Shown here piece by piece: positions 1 to 7,591 of a stretch of 14,525 bases of DNA (the first letter of the stretch is position 1; each line of letters opens with the position of its first letter). The DNA is from Rhodospirillales bacterium (GTDB lineage Bacteria; Pseudomonadota; Alphaproteobacteria; QKFK01; SZUA-500). Where the stretch lies: contig QKFK01000195.1 in the NCBI GenBank assembly GCA_003252195.1, positions 1 to 14,525 on the forward strand, written 5' to 3'. The notes under the pieces were generated by a model. The model did not search any database, was not told the DNA's origin, and worked only from the letters and a program-made list of their open reading frames with translations. The translations under genes and the position numbers were made by a program.

Positions 1-1
1 T

Positions 2-499
2 GGGTTTGTAAACAACTCAGTTTATATATTAAAAAAAGAGCTGACCAATATTCCTGTTTTTGGCTGGGCGTTAAAAAGAGTTGGTTGCGTTGGAATTGAC
101 CGCTCAGCGGGGGCATCTGCCTTGCGCAAAATGAAAAGTGGTTGTGAAGCAATCTTAAAAAAAGGCAGAACAGTTGTTGTATTCCCTGAAGGAACTAGAA
201 CTAAAGCCGGACAAACGACCAAATATCAATCAGGAGCTGCGATTTTATATTCTTCTTTTGATGTGCCTTTTATTCCAGTTGCCCTAAATTCTGGGCTGTT
301 CTGGGGAAAAAGAGCATATATAAAATACCCAGGCAAAATTATTATTGAGTTTTTACCTGCTATGCCTAAAGGCTTAAACAAACAAGAGTTTGTAGAAGAA
401 CTTAAAACTCGGATTGAAACAGCTTGCGAGAAAATCAACCAAGAAACATTTGAGAATTATCCATATACTCGTAACAACGCCGTTATTAAAGCAGATTAA
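2..499 (+). CDS. plsC: 1-acyl-sn-glycerol-3-phosphate acyltransferase (PlsC family), 5'-truncated by window edge
   Basis: Open frame from the first bases to the stop at 497-499 gives 165 visible residues; the start lies outside the window. The family transfers an acyl chain to lysophosphatidic acid to make phosphatidic acid at the inner membrane, the second step of phospholipid synthesis. Visible signs are the conserved block ending KRVGCVGIDRS (about residues 25-36 of the visible part), the hallmark FPEGTR motif at residues 61-66 that binds the glycerol phosphate, and a later SGAAIL...PFIPVALNSG segment typical of PlsC. The catalytic HxxxxD box would be just upstream and cannot be seen, so activity cannot be judged. 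The gene converges on the sua5 operon; no obvious intrinsic terminator follows it on this strand. The symbol is a family-level assignment, since paralogous acyltransferases share these motifs. Confidence 0.9.
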   Translation, partial: GFVNNSVYILKKELTNIPVFGWALKRVGCVGIDRSAGASALRKMKSGCEAILKKGRTVVVFPEGTRTKAGQTTKYQSGAAILYSSFDVPFIPVALNSGLFWGKRAYIKYPGKIIIEFLPAMPKGLNKQEFVEELKTRIETACEKINQETFENYPYTRNNAVIKAD

Positions 500-801
500 T
501 TTTGTTTCAAGGCTAATATTTCATAAATTTATATCAGCTTACTAAAAGTGGCATCAATTGTTGCAAACATGTGTTCACCAACTCATTAGCTTCGCAGGCA
601 TATTTGCTGAGTTGGATTGACTACATCTTATTTGCTAAGCTAACCGCGCACGCTAAAAACACAAACAAATTGCGACACACCTAAACGCATTATACATCTC
701 TGATGTTTATATCTGGCTAGCTCTCGAAAAACAGCCCTGCATAATACAAGCTATTACACCACAAGAGGGCTCTTACCATAACAACAAAAATTATAAAAAC
801 A
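500..801. other. Non-coding convergent gap with several inverted repeats
   Basis: This 302-base gap lies between the ends of plsC (+) and sua5 (-). I see no convincing reading frame in it. It holds an 8-bp perfect inverted repeat CCAACTCA (578-585) / TGAGTTGG (608-615). A competing 10-bp stem with one mismatch pairs TTAGCTTCGC (586-595) with GCTAAGCTAA (634-643). A palindrome AAGAG-GG-CTCTT lies at 763-774, and the probable sua5 terminator is at 727-771. The two stems at 578-643 overlap and exclude each other, as can happen in a structured RNA, but I recognise no known RNA family. Checks by eye for tmRNA, SRP RNA and RNase P RNA signatures were negative on both strands. Confidence 0.5.
727..771 (-). 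terminator. Probable intrinsic terminator of the SUKH-cysQ-sua5 operon
   Basis: Read on the minus strand, AGCCCT (771-766) pairs with AGGGCT (738-733). An inner TAATA/TATTA stem (756-752 with 746-742) fills the long loop, and G plus five T (731-727) follow. It lies about 30 bases past the sua5 stop. The loop is longer than usual, so this is a moderate call. Confidence 0.45.
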
Positions 802-1746
802 CTATTTAGGGAATGACGCTCTTCTTAAACGATCGTTTATAGCTAGCCCTAGACCAATCATGGGAATAGGAGCAACAGCTATGCTTTTACCTTCTAGTTT
901 ATCTGCATCACGCATCATCGCGAACAAATTAGCCGCAGCCTCAACTAAATCACCATCGACACTCAAATTTAGATGGCATTTTTCAACATTACCAAAGCCA
1001 ATAAATATTTGATCTTCTTTAGGAAGAGGAACATTCATATACAGTTTTTTAGTCGGAGCATAATGGCTTGATAATTGCCCTGGAGACTTTGGCGCGGTAT
1101 CATTATTCTCCGAGGTTATCATCTCATACCCTAATATCTTTTCTAAGTCTTCACGAGTAGTGCCACCATATCTTAACAAAGCAACTTTCTCGCCTGTTAA
1201 ATCAAGCACCGTTGATTCAACACCAACACTACAAGCACCACCGTCAATTATCATATTAACCTTTTCGCCCAAACTCTGATGAACATGTTCAGCTATAGTT
1301 GGGCTAACCGTACCAGATGCGTTTGCACTTGGGGCGGCAATCGGACGGTTAGATGATTTTATTAAATCATGCGCAACTTGATGATTAGGAATTCTGATTG
1401 CAACAGAATCTAAACCAGCACTAACCAATGGAGATAAGCCACTATTTTCTTTTCTTAAAAGCACCATAGTAAGTGGCCCTGGAGAAAATTTTTCAGCAAG
1501 CTTTCTAGCGGTCTCTGTTACATAAACATATTTTTCTGCATCTTCTAATGAATTTACATGAACAATCAACGGATTAAAAGTAGGTCTGCCTTTGGCTGCA
1601 AAGATTGATGCCACGGCTTTATCGTTAGTTGCATCAGCGCCTAATCCATAAACCGTCTCAGTAGAAAAAGCAACCAAACCACCATCTCTTAAAACAGCAC
1701 CTGCTTTATCTATATTTTCTTGATTGTAAGAAAAAATATTACTCAT
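802..1746 (-). CDS. sua5: Threonylcarbamoyl-AMP synthase (Sua5/YrdC/YwlC family), two-domain form
   Basis: This enzyme makes L-threonylcarbamoyladenylate from threonine, bicarbonate and ATP. It is the first step of the t6A37 modification of ANN-decoding tRNAs and is cytosolic. From the chosen start the protein has 314 residues. The YrdC domain covers about residues 5-190, with the ATP/threonine-binding KGRP..NPL motif at 52-60 and the PSAN segment near 140. The linker motif SPGQLSSHYAP (about 221-231) leads into a C-terminal Sua5 domain, so this is the long Sua5 type, not the short YrdC type. The frame is open up to 1770, but the ATG at 1746 is preferred: it has AGGA a few bases upstream and gives MSNIF. 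This start overlaps the end of cysQ by 8 bases, which suggests translational coupling. Confidence 0.93.
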   Translation of the reverse strand: MSNIFSYNQENIDKAGAVLRDGGLVAFSTETVYGLGADATNDKAVASIFAAKGRPTFNPLIVHVNSLEDAEKYVYVTETARKLAEKFSPGPLTMVLLRKENSGLSPLVSAGLDSVAIRIPNHQVAHDLIKSSNRPIAAPSANASGTVSPTIAEHVHQSLGEKVNMIIDGGACSVGVESTVLDLTGEKVALLRYGGTTREDLEKILGYEMITSENNDTAPKSPGQLSSHYAPTKKLYMNVPLPKEDQIFIGFGNVEKCHLNLSVDGDLVEAAANLFAMMRDADKLEGKSIAVAPIPMIGLGLAINDRLRRASFPK

Positions 1747-2530
1747 TATTCCTATTTCCATAAGCAACAAAAAACGGATTCAAAAAAGGCTTATGCCCAT
1801 AAGTCAGTTCTTCGCCACTCAAATTCTCTACCATACCACCAGCTGCCTTTAATATCGCATGCCCAGCAGCCGTATCCCACTCCATTGTGGGCTTTAACCG
1901 TGGATAAATATCCGCCTTACCTTCAGCTATTATCCCAAATTTTATTGAGCTTCCATAAAAATCTTTAGAAATTATATTTTTATCGGCAATAAATTTATCA
2001 ATCCCTTCTAAATCTGAATGAGAGCGACTAGAAACCATCTTTAAGCCATTGCCACCCAAATTTGAGGCATAAATCTGCTCAATTGCAGAATTGCCTTCTT
2101 TCTTCCATGCCCCTAATCCAACTATTCCCATATAGAGCCTGTTGTATACAGGAACATAAATTACGCCCATTACAGGCTTACCTTTTTGAATAAGCCCAAT
2201 ATTAACGGTAAATTCGCCATTTCTTCTCACAAATTCTTTAGTCCCATCTAATGGATCAACCAGCCAGAATTCATCTGCACCAGTAATATCATCGCTTTTA
2301 CCAGCAGATGATGCCTCTTCGGCAACAATTGGAATATTAGGAGCTAGCTCTCTTAATTTTGCTGCAATTATTTTTTCTGATTCTTTATCTGCTAAGGTGA
2401 CTGGAGATTTATCGTCTTTTATTTCTATAGCAAAATCGCTGTGATAGATTTCTAAAATTTTTTCTCCTGCCAATATACTCAACTCTGCTATTGGCTCAAG
2501 AAGCTTTTCTAAATCTGCGATATTATACAA
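1739..2530 (-). CDS. cysQ: 3'(2'),5'-bisphosphate nucleotidase CysQ (inositol monophosphatase superfamily)
   Basis: 263 residues, normal for the family. CysQ hydrolyses 3'-phosphoadenosine 5'-phosphate, a by-product of sulfate assimilation and phosphopantetheine transfer, to AMP and phosphate, using Mg2+. Metal-binding motifs are in order: the EE pair at 71-72, DPLDGTKEF at 92-100, and WDTAAGHAIL beginning at W218, the signature close of this superfamily. The DGTKEF form favours CysQ over plain inositol monophosphatase. The start is a TTG at 2530. There is no upstream in-frame ATG before the stop at 2549-2551, and a GAGGG ribosome site lies just before the TTG, inside the last codons of the preceding gene, whose stop is one base away. 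It forms an operon with sua5 downstream and the SUKH-like gene upstream. Confidence 0.92.
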   Translation of the reverse strand: MYNIADLEKLLEPIAELSILAGEKILEIYHSDFAIEIKDDKSPVTLADKESEKIIAAKLRELAPNIPIVAEEASSAGKSDDITGADEFWLVDPLDGTKEFVRRNGEFTVNIGLIQKGKPVMGVIYVPVYNRLYMGIVGLGAWKKEGNSAIEQIYASNLGGNGLKMVSSRSHSDLEGIDKFIADKNIISKDFYGSSIKFGIIAEGKADIYPRLKPTMEWDTAAGHAILKAAGGMVENLSGEELTYGHKPFLNPFFVAYGNRNNE

Positions 2531-2531
2531 T

Positions 2532-2963
2532 TTACCCTCTGCTATATATTACGTCTTGAAAAAGAGATGAGAATTTTTCAAATCTATCCAACAACATTAG
2601 ATCTGACCTATCTAACACATCAAAGCTATTTTCTTCAGGATTATAAACATAAAAATCTAGCTCTGAGCGTCCTAATAACAAAATAGGCTTCTTACTCCTA
2701 GAAACATTATTAACCTTATTCGCTTTTACAATAGAGTTCACTCTATAATCTTCATCATCAACAGCTTCTGTTCCAAAGAACTCTATACCGTTATAAGCAT
2801 AACCATTTGCTTTGAGCAAAAATTCTATGTAATTATCTGGAATTTCCATTAATCCAGCATCGGTTACCTCTGCTTGATATTTATCAATATTGTCTTTTAA
2901 AAGAGGGGCTCCTTTTATCACGCCTTCTTTAGAAATAATTTCATTATACATTTTATCTGGCAT
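2532..2963 (-). CDS. SMI1/KNR4 (SUKH-fold) family protein, YrhA-like
   Basis: 143 residues with no signal peptide or membrane segment. The block at residues 41-64 (IPDNYIEFLL, then KANGYAYNGIEFFG) is the typical SUKH opening of a proline, an amphipathic helix and an NG turn before the first strand. LGRSELDFYVYNP near 98-110 matches the later strand region. SUKH proteins are widespread; many are immunity proteins that block nuclease or other toxins, while others such as YrhA have no settled role. The ATG at 2963 has AGGA seven bases upstream. The stop is one base before the cysQ start, so it leads the cysQ-sua5 operon. The next gene upstream on the same strand encodes an HNH nuclease, which is why an immunity role is worth considering, but a terminator separates the two. 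Function unproven. Confidence 0.72.
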   Translation of the reverse strand: MPDKMYNEIISKEGVIKGAPLLKDNIDKYQAEVTDAGLMEIPDNYIEFLLKANGYAYNGIEFFGTEAVDDEDYRVNSIVKANKVNNVSRSKKPILLLGRSELDFYVYNPEENSFDVLDRSDLMLLDRFEKFSSLFQDVIYSRG

Positions 2964-2989
2964 ATAACGTTCCTATATTGATAATTTAC

Positions 2990-3021
2990 AAAAAATTGAG
3001 GTGCGCAATTAGCACACCTCA
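2990..3021 (-). terminator. Intrinsic terminator after the HNH gene
   Basis: On the minus strand the RNA forms a 10-bp stem, TGAGGTGTGC (3021-3012) with GCGCACCTCA (3006-2997), including one U-G wobble and a TAATT loop. Two A-T steps and six T (2995-2990) follow. The T-run occurs only on this strand, so it terminates the HNH transcript about 40 bases past its stop. A TATAAT-like hexamer (3029-3024, minus strand) abuts the stem and could be the -10 of the SUKH-cysQ-sua5 promoter, but I see no good -35. Confidence 0.8.
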
Positions 3022-3060
3022 GAATTATAATAACTTATATCATAAATACATAGAAAAAAA

Positions 3061-4296
3061 TCAGCGAGTTTTTCTATTTACCCTAGCAACATGCATAAAT
3101 ACCTCATCTTCATGTGGCTGAGTATTCATAATAATTTTTTTGACTTGCTTATTTTTCTGACTTACATGAACCTGTGATTTTTGATTTGGCCCACCAAAGA
3201 ACACCACCCCTTCTTTAGGACGGAAAGAGTTTATTGGCACGGTTGGAGCATTATCATCATAGGCATATTTATCATGATACTCGGTTAAATTAAAGGTATT
3301 GTCCTCATATGAGTGAATCATATCATGGCAAGGATTAATTCTGATAAGAACAAAATTTGAAAAATCATTTACAGCTTTAACATCACCTTGCTTCATAAAA
3401 CCAGCTATTGGCACACGGTGGTGAACATTATAACCTTGAGGGGTTCTACCTTCCTTAAGATTATCAACGAATTCTTTTATTTTTGCTTCGCTTTTACCTT
3501 CACTTCTGAGGGATTCTTCAATGGCATCGCTGTGTTCTTTATACATGTTTTTCAAAAATTGAGAACGTTTTCCCTCAAACATCAACCCCGTTTTTTCGCC
3601 CAAACTTCCAGTTCTTTCTCTTCCATCTGGACCTCTTAATGTATCGCCTCTATTTTCTGCTACCTTAGTAACACAAGCAAGCACATCATTAATATTAAGT
3701 TTTTTCAAATCTTCTGGCTCAATGCCGTAGTGAGATAAAACCTTGCACAAATCCATCTTATAACCAGCAAAAGAATCAAATTGAGACAACGCGTTGAGCA
3801 TTTTGTTATCAAGCATATTATATCTAAAAGGATTAATTTGTTTAACTCCAGGTTTTCTCTTTTTTTCTAAAAAGAAATCTGAACATCTTTTGGAATCATA
3901 TTGAACAGAGCCATCAAACTCTATACGCAATGCTTTACGCATCTCAAGCGGAGGGAATTTATAATCCAAAGGTTCACAAACATAGCCCATATCAACCAAA
4001 TCTTGTTCCGTCACGGCTTTCTTATCAACATGCTCAATAGCTCTGTTAATAATTCTGCTTGTATCACCTACTGTATATGGATTACCTTCAAAAACATCAA
4101 ACTCCTCATTCTTTTCAGAAATCATAGCTTCAGCTTTTTCTCTCATTTTATCGAGTTGAGATTTTGTTCTACCTGTAATTACGTTAGGGCGCTCTACAAA
4201 TTTGTTTTCAGCGTTTTTACCTTTACGAGGAGTGTAATCGTCGTTACGAATTTCTTTGGCCTCTTTTGCAGCTCTTATTTTATTCTTTTTACTCAT
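3061..4296 (-). CDS. HNH endonuclease domain protein, function unknown
   Basis: 411 residues from the ATG at 4296. An HNH nuclease core lies near residues 285-332: NVHHRVPI (His pair at about 292-293), N314 in FSNFVLI, then CHDMIH (His at about 324 and 328). This is the usual His-Asn-His layout for metal-dependent cleavage of nucleic acid. The N-terminal 60 residues are very lysine/arginine-rich. The middle 200 residues match nothing I recognise, and about 80 residues follow the nuclease core. There is no signal peptide, membrane helix, Rhs repeat or secretion domain. The ATG at 4296 is preferred over an in-frame GTG at 4305 because GGAG lies 8 bases before the ATG and would touch the GTG. 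It is a single-gene unit with its own promoter and terminator. A SUKH-fold gene lies next downstream, so a toxin is possible; a stand-alone or phage-derived nuclease is equally compatible. Confidence 0.75.
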   Translation of the reverse strand: MSKKNKIRAAKEAKEIRNDDYTPRKGKNAENKFVERPNVITGRTKSQLDKMREKAEAMISEKNEEFDVFEGNPYTVGDTSRIINRAIEHVDKKAVTEQDLVDMGYVCEPLDYKFPPLEMRKALRIEFDGSVQYDSKRCSDFFLEKKRKPGVKQINPFRYNMLDNKMLNALSQFDSFAGYKMDLCKVLSHYGIEPEDLKKLNINDVLACVTKVAENRGDTLRGPDGRERTGSLGEKTGLMFEGKRSQFLKNMYKEHSDAIEESLRSEGKSEAKIKEFVDNLKEGRTPQGYNVHHRVPIAGFMKQGDVKAVNDFSNFVLIRINPCHDMIHSYEDNTFNLTEYHDKYAYDDNAPTVPINSFRPKEGVVFFGGPNQKSQVHVSQKNKQVKKIIMNTQPHEDEVFMHVARVNRKTR

Positions 4297-4328
4297 AAAA
4301 CACACTCCGAAAAAATCTACATATCAAG

Positions 4329-4357
4329 ATGATAGACTTTTTATTTTTATGAATCAA
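4329..4357 (-). promoter_or_regulatory. Predicted sigma-70-type promoter of the HNH gene
   Basis: Minus strand: TTGATT (-35, 4357-4352), a 17-base spacer, then TATCAT (-10, 4334-4329), about 30 bases upstream of the ATG at 4296. Both boxes match the consensus well and the spacing is ideal. No transcription data are available here. Confidence 0.6.
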
Positions 4358-4371
4358 TCACAAAAATAGAC

Positions 4372-4395
4372 AAAAAACATATTTTTGCGAAAAAT
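4372..4395 (-). terminator. Weak A/T-only hairpin after the M16 peptidase gene
   Basis: Minus strand ATTTTT-CGC-AAAAAT (4395-4381) followed by ATGTTTTTT. A second, overlapping 8-bp repeat CAAAAATA (4361-4368) / TATTTTTG (4380-4387) lies here too. With almost no G-C pairs the stem is weak, so this may be only a leaky terminator of the thrC operon. Confidence 0.3.
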
Positions 4396-4410
4396 TGCTA
4401 TACTGGCGTT

Positions 4411-5667
4411 TTATAGTAATTTAGATATTTCTTCATAACTCGGCACAGAACCGATAGCTCCATAGCCTGCAAAGCATAATTTTGATGAAAATAGCTTTTG
4501 AGCAGATGTCAATATATCAGCTGGAGTAACAGCATCTATCTTAGAAACCACCTCATCAATATCTATAATCTTATCAAAAACCATCAATTGTTGAGCCATG
4601 CGCTCGCATCTTGCAGATGAGTTTTCCATAGACATTAGAATGCTAGCCTTTAACTGAGCTTTAGCTCTCTTAGTTTCATCTTCGCTAACACCATCATCTA
4701 ATATTTTTTTAATCTCATCACAAACCACAGGCACTAAAGTTTTGCTCTCATCTTTTCCTGTTCCTGCATAAATGCCAAAGACTCCACTGTCGTCATAAGA
4801 AGATGAAAAACTGTAAACCGAATAAACCAATCCTCGCTTTTCTCTAACTTCTTGGAATAACCTTGAAGACATTCCTCCTCCGAACAATGAAGAAAAAACT
4901 GCAAGCTTATAATAATCATCACCAGCATAGGCCTGACCATTAAATCCCAGCAACAATTGAGCTTGTTCTAAATCTTTAGCCTGCCTTATATCTGCACCAA
5001 CATATTCTGATTTTTGATATTGGTTTATTTCGCCCTTTGCCCTACCGCCAAAATATCTCTCGGCAAGCTTTAGCAAATCTTCATGGCGGATATTACCAGA
5101 CGCAGCTACAATCATATTAGCTCCGCTATAGTGCTTGTCTACATAAGCGCGCAAATCATCTGTCTTCATCTTACGGATGTTAGATTCTGGTCCTAATATA
5201 GTTCTGCCGATTGCTTGGTCTGGGTATGTCGCCTTTTGAAATAAATCAAACACACAATCTTCTGGATCATCAAGTGATTGCTTTATTTCTTGAATCACAA
5301 CTTCTTTTTCTCTGGCAAATTCTGCCTCTGCAAAGGTGTGATTGTTAAGCATGTCCGAAATTACATCTAAAGCCAACGAAACATCATTTTTTAGAATTTT
5401 AGCATAAAAAGCAGTACTATCACGTGATGTATAGGCATTTAAAATTCCACCCACATTTTCTACTTCAATAGCAATATCAGTGGCGCTACGGGAGGTTGTT
5501 CCCTTAAACATCATATGCTCAATAAAGTGCGAAATGCCGTTTTCTGCTTCTGTTTCATTCCTAGAACCAGTTTTAACCCACGCACCAATAGATACGGTTT
5601 CAAGATTCTCCATATAATCTGATACTACTCTAATCCCATTATTTAATACCGATATCTCTACCGCCAT
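4411..5667 (-). CDS. M16 family zinc peptidase (processing-peptidase-like, YmxG/PqqL type)
   Basis: 418 residues, the usual size of a single-chain M16B peptidase. The inverted zinc motif HFIEH is at residues 47-51, with E50 as the catalytic base. The third zinc ligand is E127 in VIQEI, at the expected distance of about 76 residues. A further conserved block, LFGGGMSSRLFQEVREKRGLVYS in the second half, marks the C-terminal domain (key residues GGGMSSRLF and REKRGL). The fold is that of the mitochondrial processing peptidase beta subunit; bacterial relatives degrade peptides in the cytoplasm or periplasm, and no signal peptide is seen. The ATG at 5667 is 21 bases after the thrC stop, with only a weak purine-rich site before it. 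The thrC-M16 pairing is common in alphaproteobacteria, though the reason for it is unknown. Confidence 0.93.
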   Translation of the reverse strand: MAVEISVLNNGIRVVSDYMENLETVSIGAWVKTGSRNETEAENGISHFIEHMMFKGTTSRSATDIAIEVENVGGILNAYTSRDSTAFYAKILKNDVSLALDVISDMLNNHTFAEAEFAREKEVVIQEIKQSLDDPEDCVFDLFQKATYPDQAIGRTILGPESNIRKMKTDDLRAYVDKHYSGANMIVAASGNIRHEDLLKLAERYFGGRAKGEINQYQKSEYVGADIRQAKDLEQAQLLLGFNGQAYAGDDYYKLAVFSSLFGGGMSSRLFQEVREKRGLVYSVYSFSSSYDDSGVFGIYAGTGKDESKTLVPVVCDEIKKILDDGVSEDETKRAKAQLKASILMSMENSSARCERMAQQLMVFDKIIDIDEVVSKIDAVTPADILTSAQKLFSSKLCFAGYGAIGSVPSYEEISKLL

Positions 5668-5688
5668 ATCTTTAAGCCCTATAAAAAA

Positions 5689-7077
5689 TTATTGTAAAGT
5701 TGATTTTATATACATCTTCAATGCAGAAATGTCATTAGGTAAAATTGTATATTTTTCATCTAATTCAAGTACGTCTTTAAGCTTTTGTGGCATTGGCGGA
5801 ACAAAGCCTATAGATTTTGCCACTGCATCAATAAATTTACCATAATGAGCGGTTGCCAATGAAACAATAACCGCCTCATTATCAAGCTCTTTTCTTGCCG
5901 CAAAAATTCCTGATGCACTATGCGGGTCTATAATCTCTTCATGGCTCAAATATTCTTCTTTAATTATTTGAATAATACCATCATCACCCAACTTATAAGC
6001 ACCAAACATATCTTTAATTTTGGCTAACTCAGCTTCTTTAACTTGATAAAGACCTGCTTTTTTGAAAGAAAGCATATAATCTTTAATAGCGCTTGGGTTT
6101 CTATCGCTCATTTCAAACAACAATCTTTCAAAATTAGACGATACTTGAATATCCATTGATGGGCTAAGCGATGGAGACACTTCTTTTTGCTCCATAATTC
6201 CTTTTTCAAAAAAGCGTGGCAAAATATCATTTTTGTTCGATGCCACAATTAACTTTTTAATTGGCAGCCCCATTTTTTTTGCTACAAAGCCCGCAAATAT
6301 ATTACCAAAGTTCCCTGTAGGAACCGCAAAAGAAACTTGTTTTTCTGGCGCTCCGACCGACAAAGCCGCATAAAAATAATACACAACTTGAGCCATAATT
6401 CTGGCCCAATTTATAGAATTAACCGCAGATAGGCTAAATTCTGAATTAAATTCTTTATCTGCAAACAAATCTTTTACCAAGCTTTGGCAATCATCAAAGT
6501 TACCTTCTAGCGCAATGTTATAAACATTATTTGCCTTTACGCCCGTCATCTGTTTACGCTGAACCTCAGACACCTTCCCTTTTGGGTGCAGAATAAAAAT
6601 ATCAATAGCCTGTTTGTTTTTACAAGCCTCTATAGCAGCAGAACCTGTGTCTCCAGAAGTTGCCCCAACTATGGTTATTTTTTTATTTTGTTTTGCGAGC
6701 ACATAATCAAAAACATTGCCCAAAAACTGCAAAGCATAATCTTTAAACGCAAATGTAGGGCCATGAAATAATTCTAGAATGAATAAATTATCATCTAACT
6801 TTTTAAGCGGTGCAATTCTGGAATCATCAAAATCTTTATATGATTTATCAATTATCTTTTTAAGCTCTGGCTCTGATATACATGGAGCAACAAATGGTGC
6901 AATAATTTTAACCGCCAAATCTTGGTAAGATAACCCCTTAAAGCCTCTTATCTCATCATTAGTAAAAGTCGGATAAGTTTCTGGCAAATAAAGTCCGCCA
7001 TCACTAGCTAAGCCTTTTAGCAAAATATCTTCAAAATCTAGCCCTAGATTTTCACCCCTTGTGCTTAGATATTTCAT
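5689..7077 (-). CDS. thrC: Threonine synthase
   Basis: PLP-dependent enzyme converting O-phosphohomoserine to threonine, the last step of threonine synthesis. From the chosen start it has 462 residues, typical of the long fungal/proteobacterial class. It begins MKYLSTRGE as expected. The PLP lysine is K112 in PTFAFKDYALQF, and GATSGDTGSAA follows as the phosphate-binding segment. The PTGNFGNIFAG motif is also present. The frame is open up to 7119, but the ATG at 7077 carries a strong GGGAGG site, located in the end of the preceding gene, whose stop is only 4 bases away. It is the middle gene of a three-gene operon (small membrane protein, thrC, M16 peptidase). I see no threonine/isoleucine-rich leader peptide or attenuator before the operon. 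Confidence 0.96.
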   Translation of the reverse strand: MKYLSTRGENLGLDFEDILLKGLASDGGLYLPETYPTFTNDEIRGFKGLSYQDLAVKIIAPFVAPCISEPELKKIIDKSYKDFDDSRIAPLKKLDDNLFILELFHGPTFAFKDYALQFLGNVFDYVLAKQNKKITIVGATSGDTGSAAIEACKNKQAIDIFILHPKGKVSEVQRKQMTGVKANNVYNIALEGNFDDCQSLVKDLFADKEFNSEFSLSAVNSINWARIMAQVVYYFYAALSVGAPEKQVSFAVPTGNFGNIFAGFVAKKMGLPIKKLIVASNKNDILPRFFEKGIMEQKEVSPSLSPSMDIQVSSNFERLLFEMSDRNPSAIKDYMLSFKKAGLYQVKEAELAKIKDMFGAYKLGDDGIIQIIKEEYLSHEEIIDPHSASGIFAARKELDNEAVIVSLATAHYGKFIDAVAKSIGFVPPMPQKLKDVLELDEKYTILPNDISALKMYIKSTLQ

Positions 7078-7081
7078 AAAG

Positions 7082-7591
7082 TTACCTCCCTCTATAACCA
7101 GATTCTTTTTTAACATCATCTAGTCTATCTTCTAGATATTGCTCTAAAACTTTTATTTGCCTGTCCAAATCATTAATTCTTGCCAATTTGCGATCTCGTC
7201 TTTGGCTAAAATATAGTTTTACATTATTGATTGTTAGCCACTCAAAACCCATAACAATAAATATTATGCCCAAAGCCACACATACCGCCGCCACTAATGA
7301 GCGCCCTGTCTGCCCATAAGCAACTATCGCACCCAAAAAACCTAAAGAAGCCGTTGTCGCTCCAACTAGCATTAAAAAACGATTGAAGAAATTTGATTTA
7401 TAAGATTGGCAACGCTCTGCGTTTAATATTGCGGATATTATCTCTTTTCTGGCTTCATTCTGCCATTTGCGATATGACATACCTCCTTTATTGGCAGCAG
7501 AAGATTCTTTGCTGTCTTTTATAACTTTTTCTAGCTTTTTTATCACCATATCGGCGCGTTGTTCGGGTGTCGGGTCTAAGCGTGGCACCAA
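7082..7591 (-). CDS. Small membrane protein of unknown function, upstream of thrC
   Basis: About 169 residues, not recognised as a known family. The layout is a charged soluble N-terminal part (1-70), two adjacent hydrophobic helices at about 72-92 and 98-120, and a charged C-terminal helix (about 138-162, rich in D, R, L and K) that may form a coiled coil. By the positive-inside rule both ends should face the cytoplasm. The start is uncertain: TTG at 7591 or GTG at 7588, each with AGAGGG a short distance upstream; an ATG at about 7549 is also possible. The stop is 4 bases from the thrC ATG and carries its ribosome site, so the two are co-transcribed and probably coupled. A link to threonine metabolism is not evident from the protein itself. 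Confidence 0.7.
   Translation of the reverse strand: MVPRLDPTPEQRADMVIKKLEKVIKDSKESSAANKGGMSYRKWQNEARKEIISAILNAERCQSYKSNFFNRFLMLVGATTASLGFLGAIVAYGQTGRSLVAAVCVALGIIFIVMGFEWLTINNVKLYFSQRRDRKLARINDLDRQIKVLEQYLEDRLDDVKKESGYRGR

Noticed and set aside
500..801. Known RNA (tmRNA, 6S, SRP RNA, RNase P RNA) or tRNA in the convergent gap
   Set aside because: I saw no tRNA-like ends, no tag-peptide frame, no SRP tetraloop core and no RNase P core sequence on either strand.
4297..4305. GTG start three codons upstream for the HNH gene
   Set aside because: The GGAG ribosome site would touch this codon; the ATG at 4296 has correct spacing.
3901..4332. Plus-strand 143-codon frame opposite the HNH gene
   Set aside because: It is phenylalanine- and isoleucine-rich as expected for the complement of a lysine/glutamate-rich gene, and the opposite strand has a clear HNH motif, promoter and terminator.
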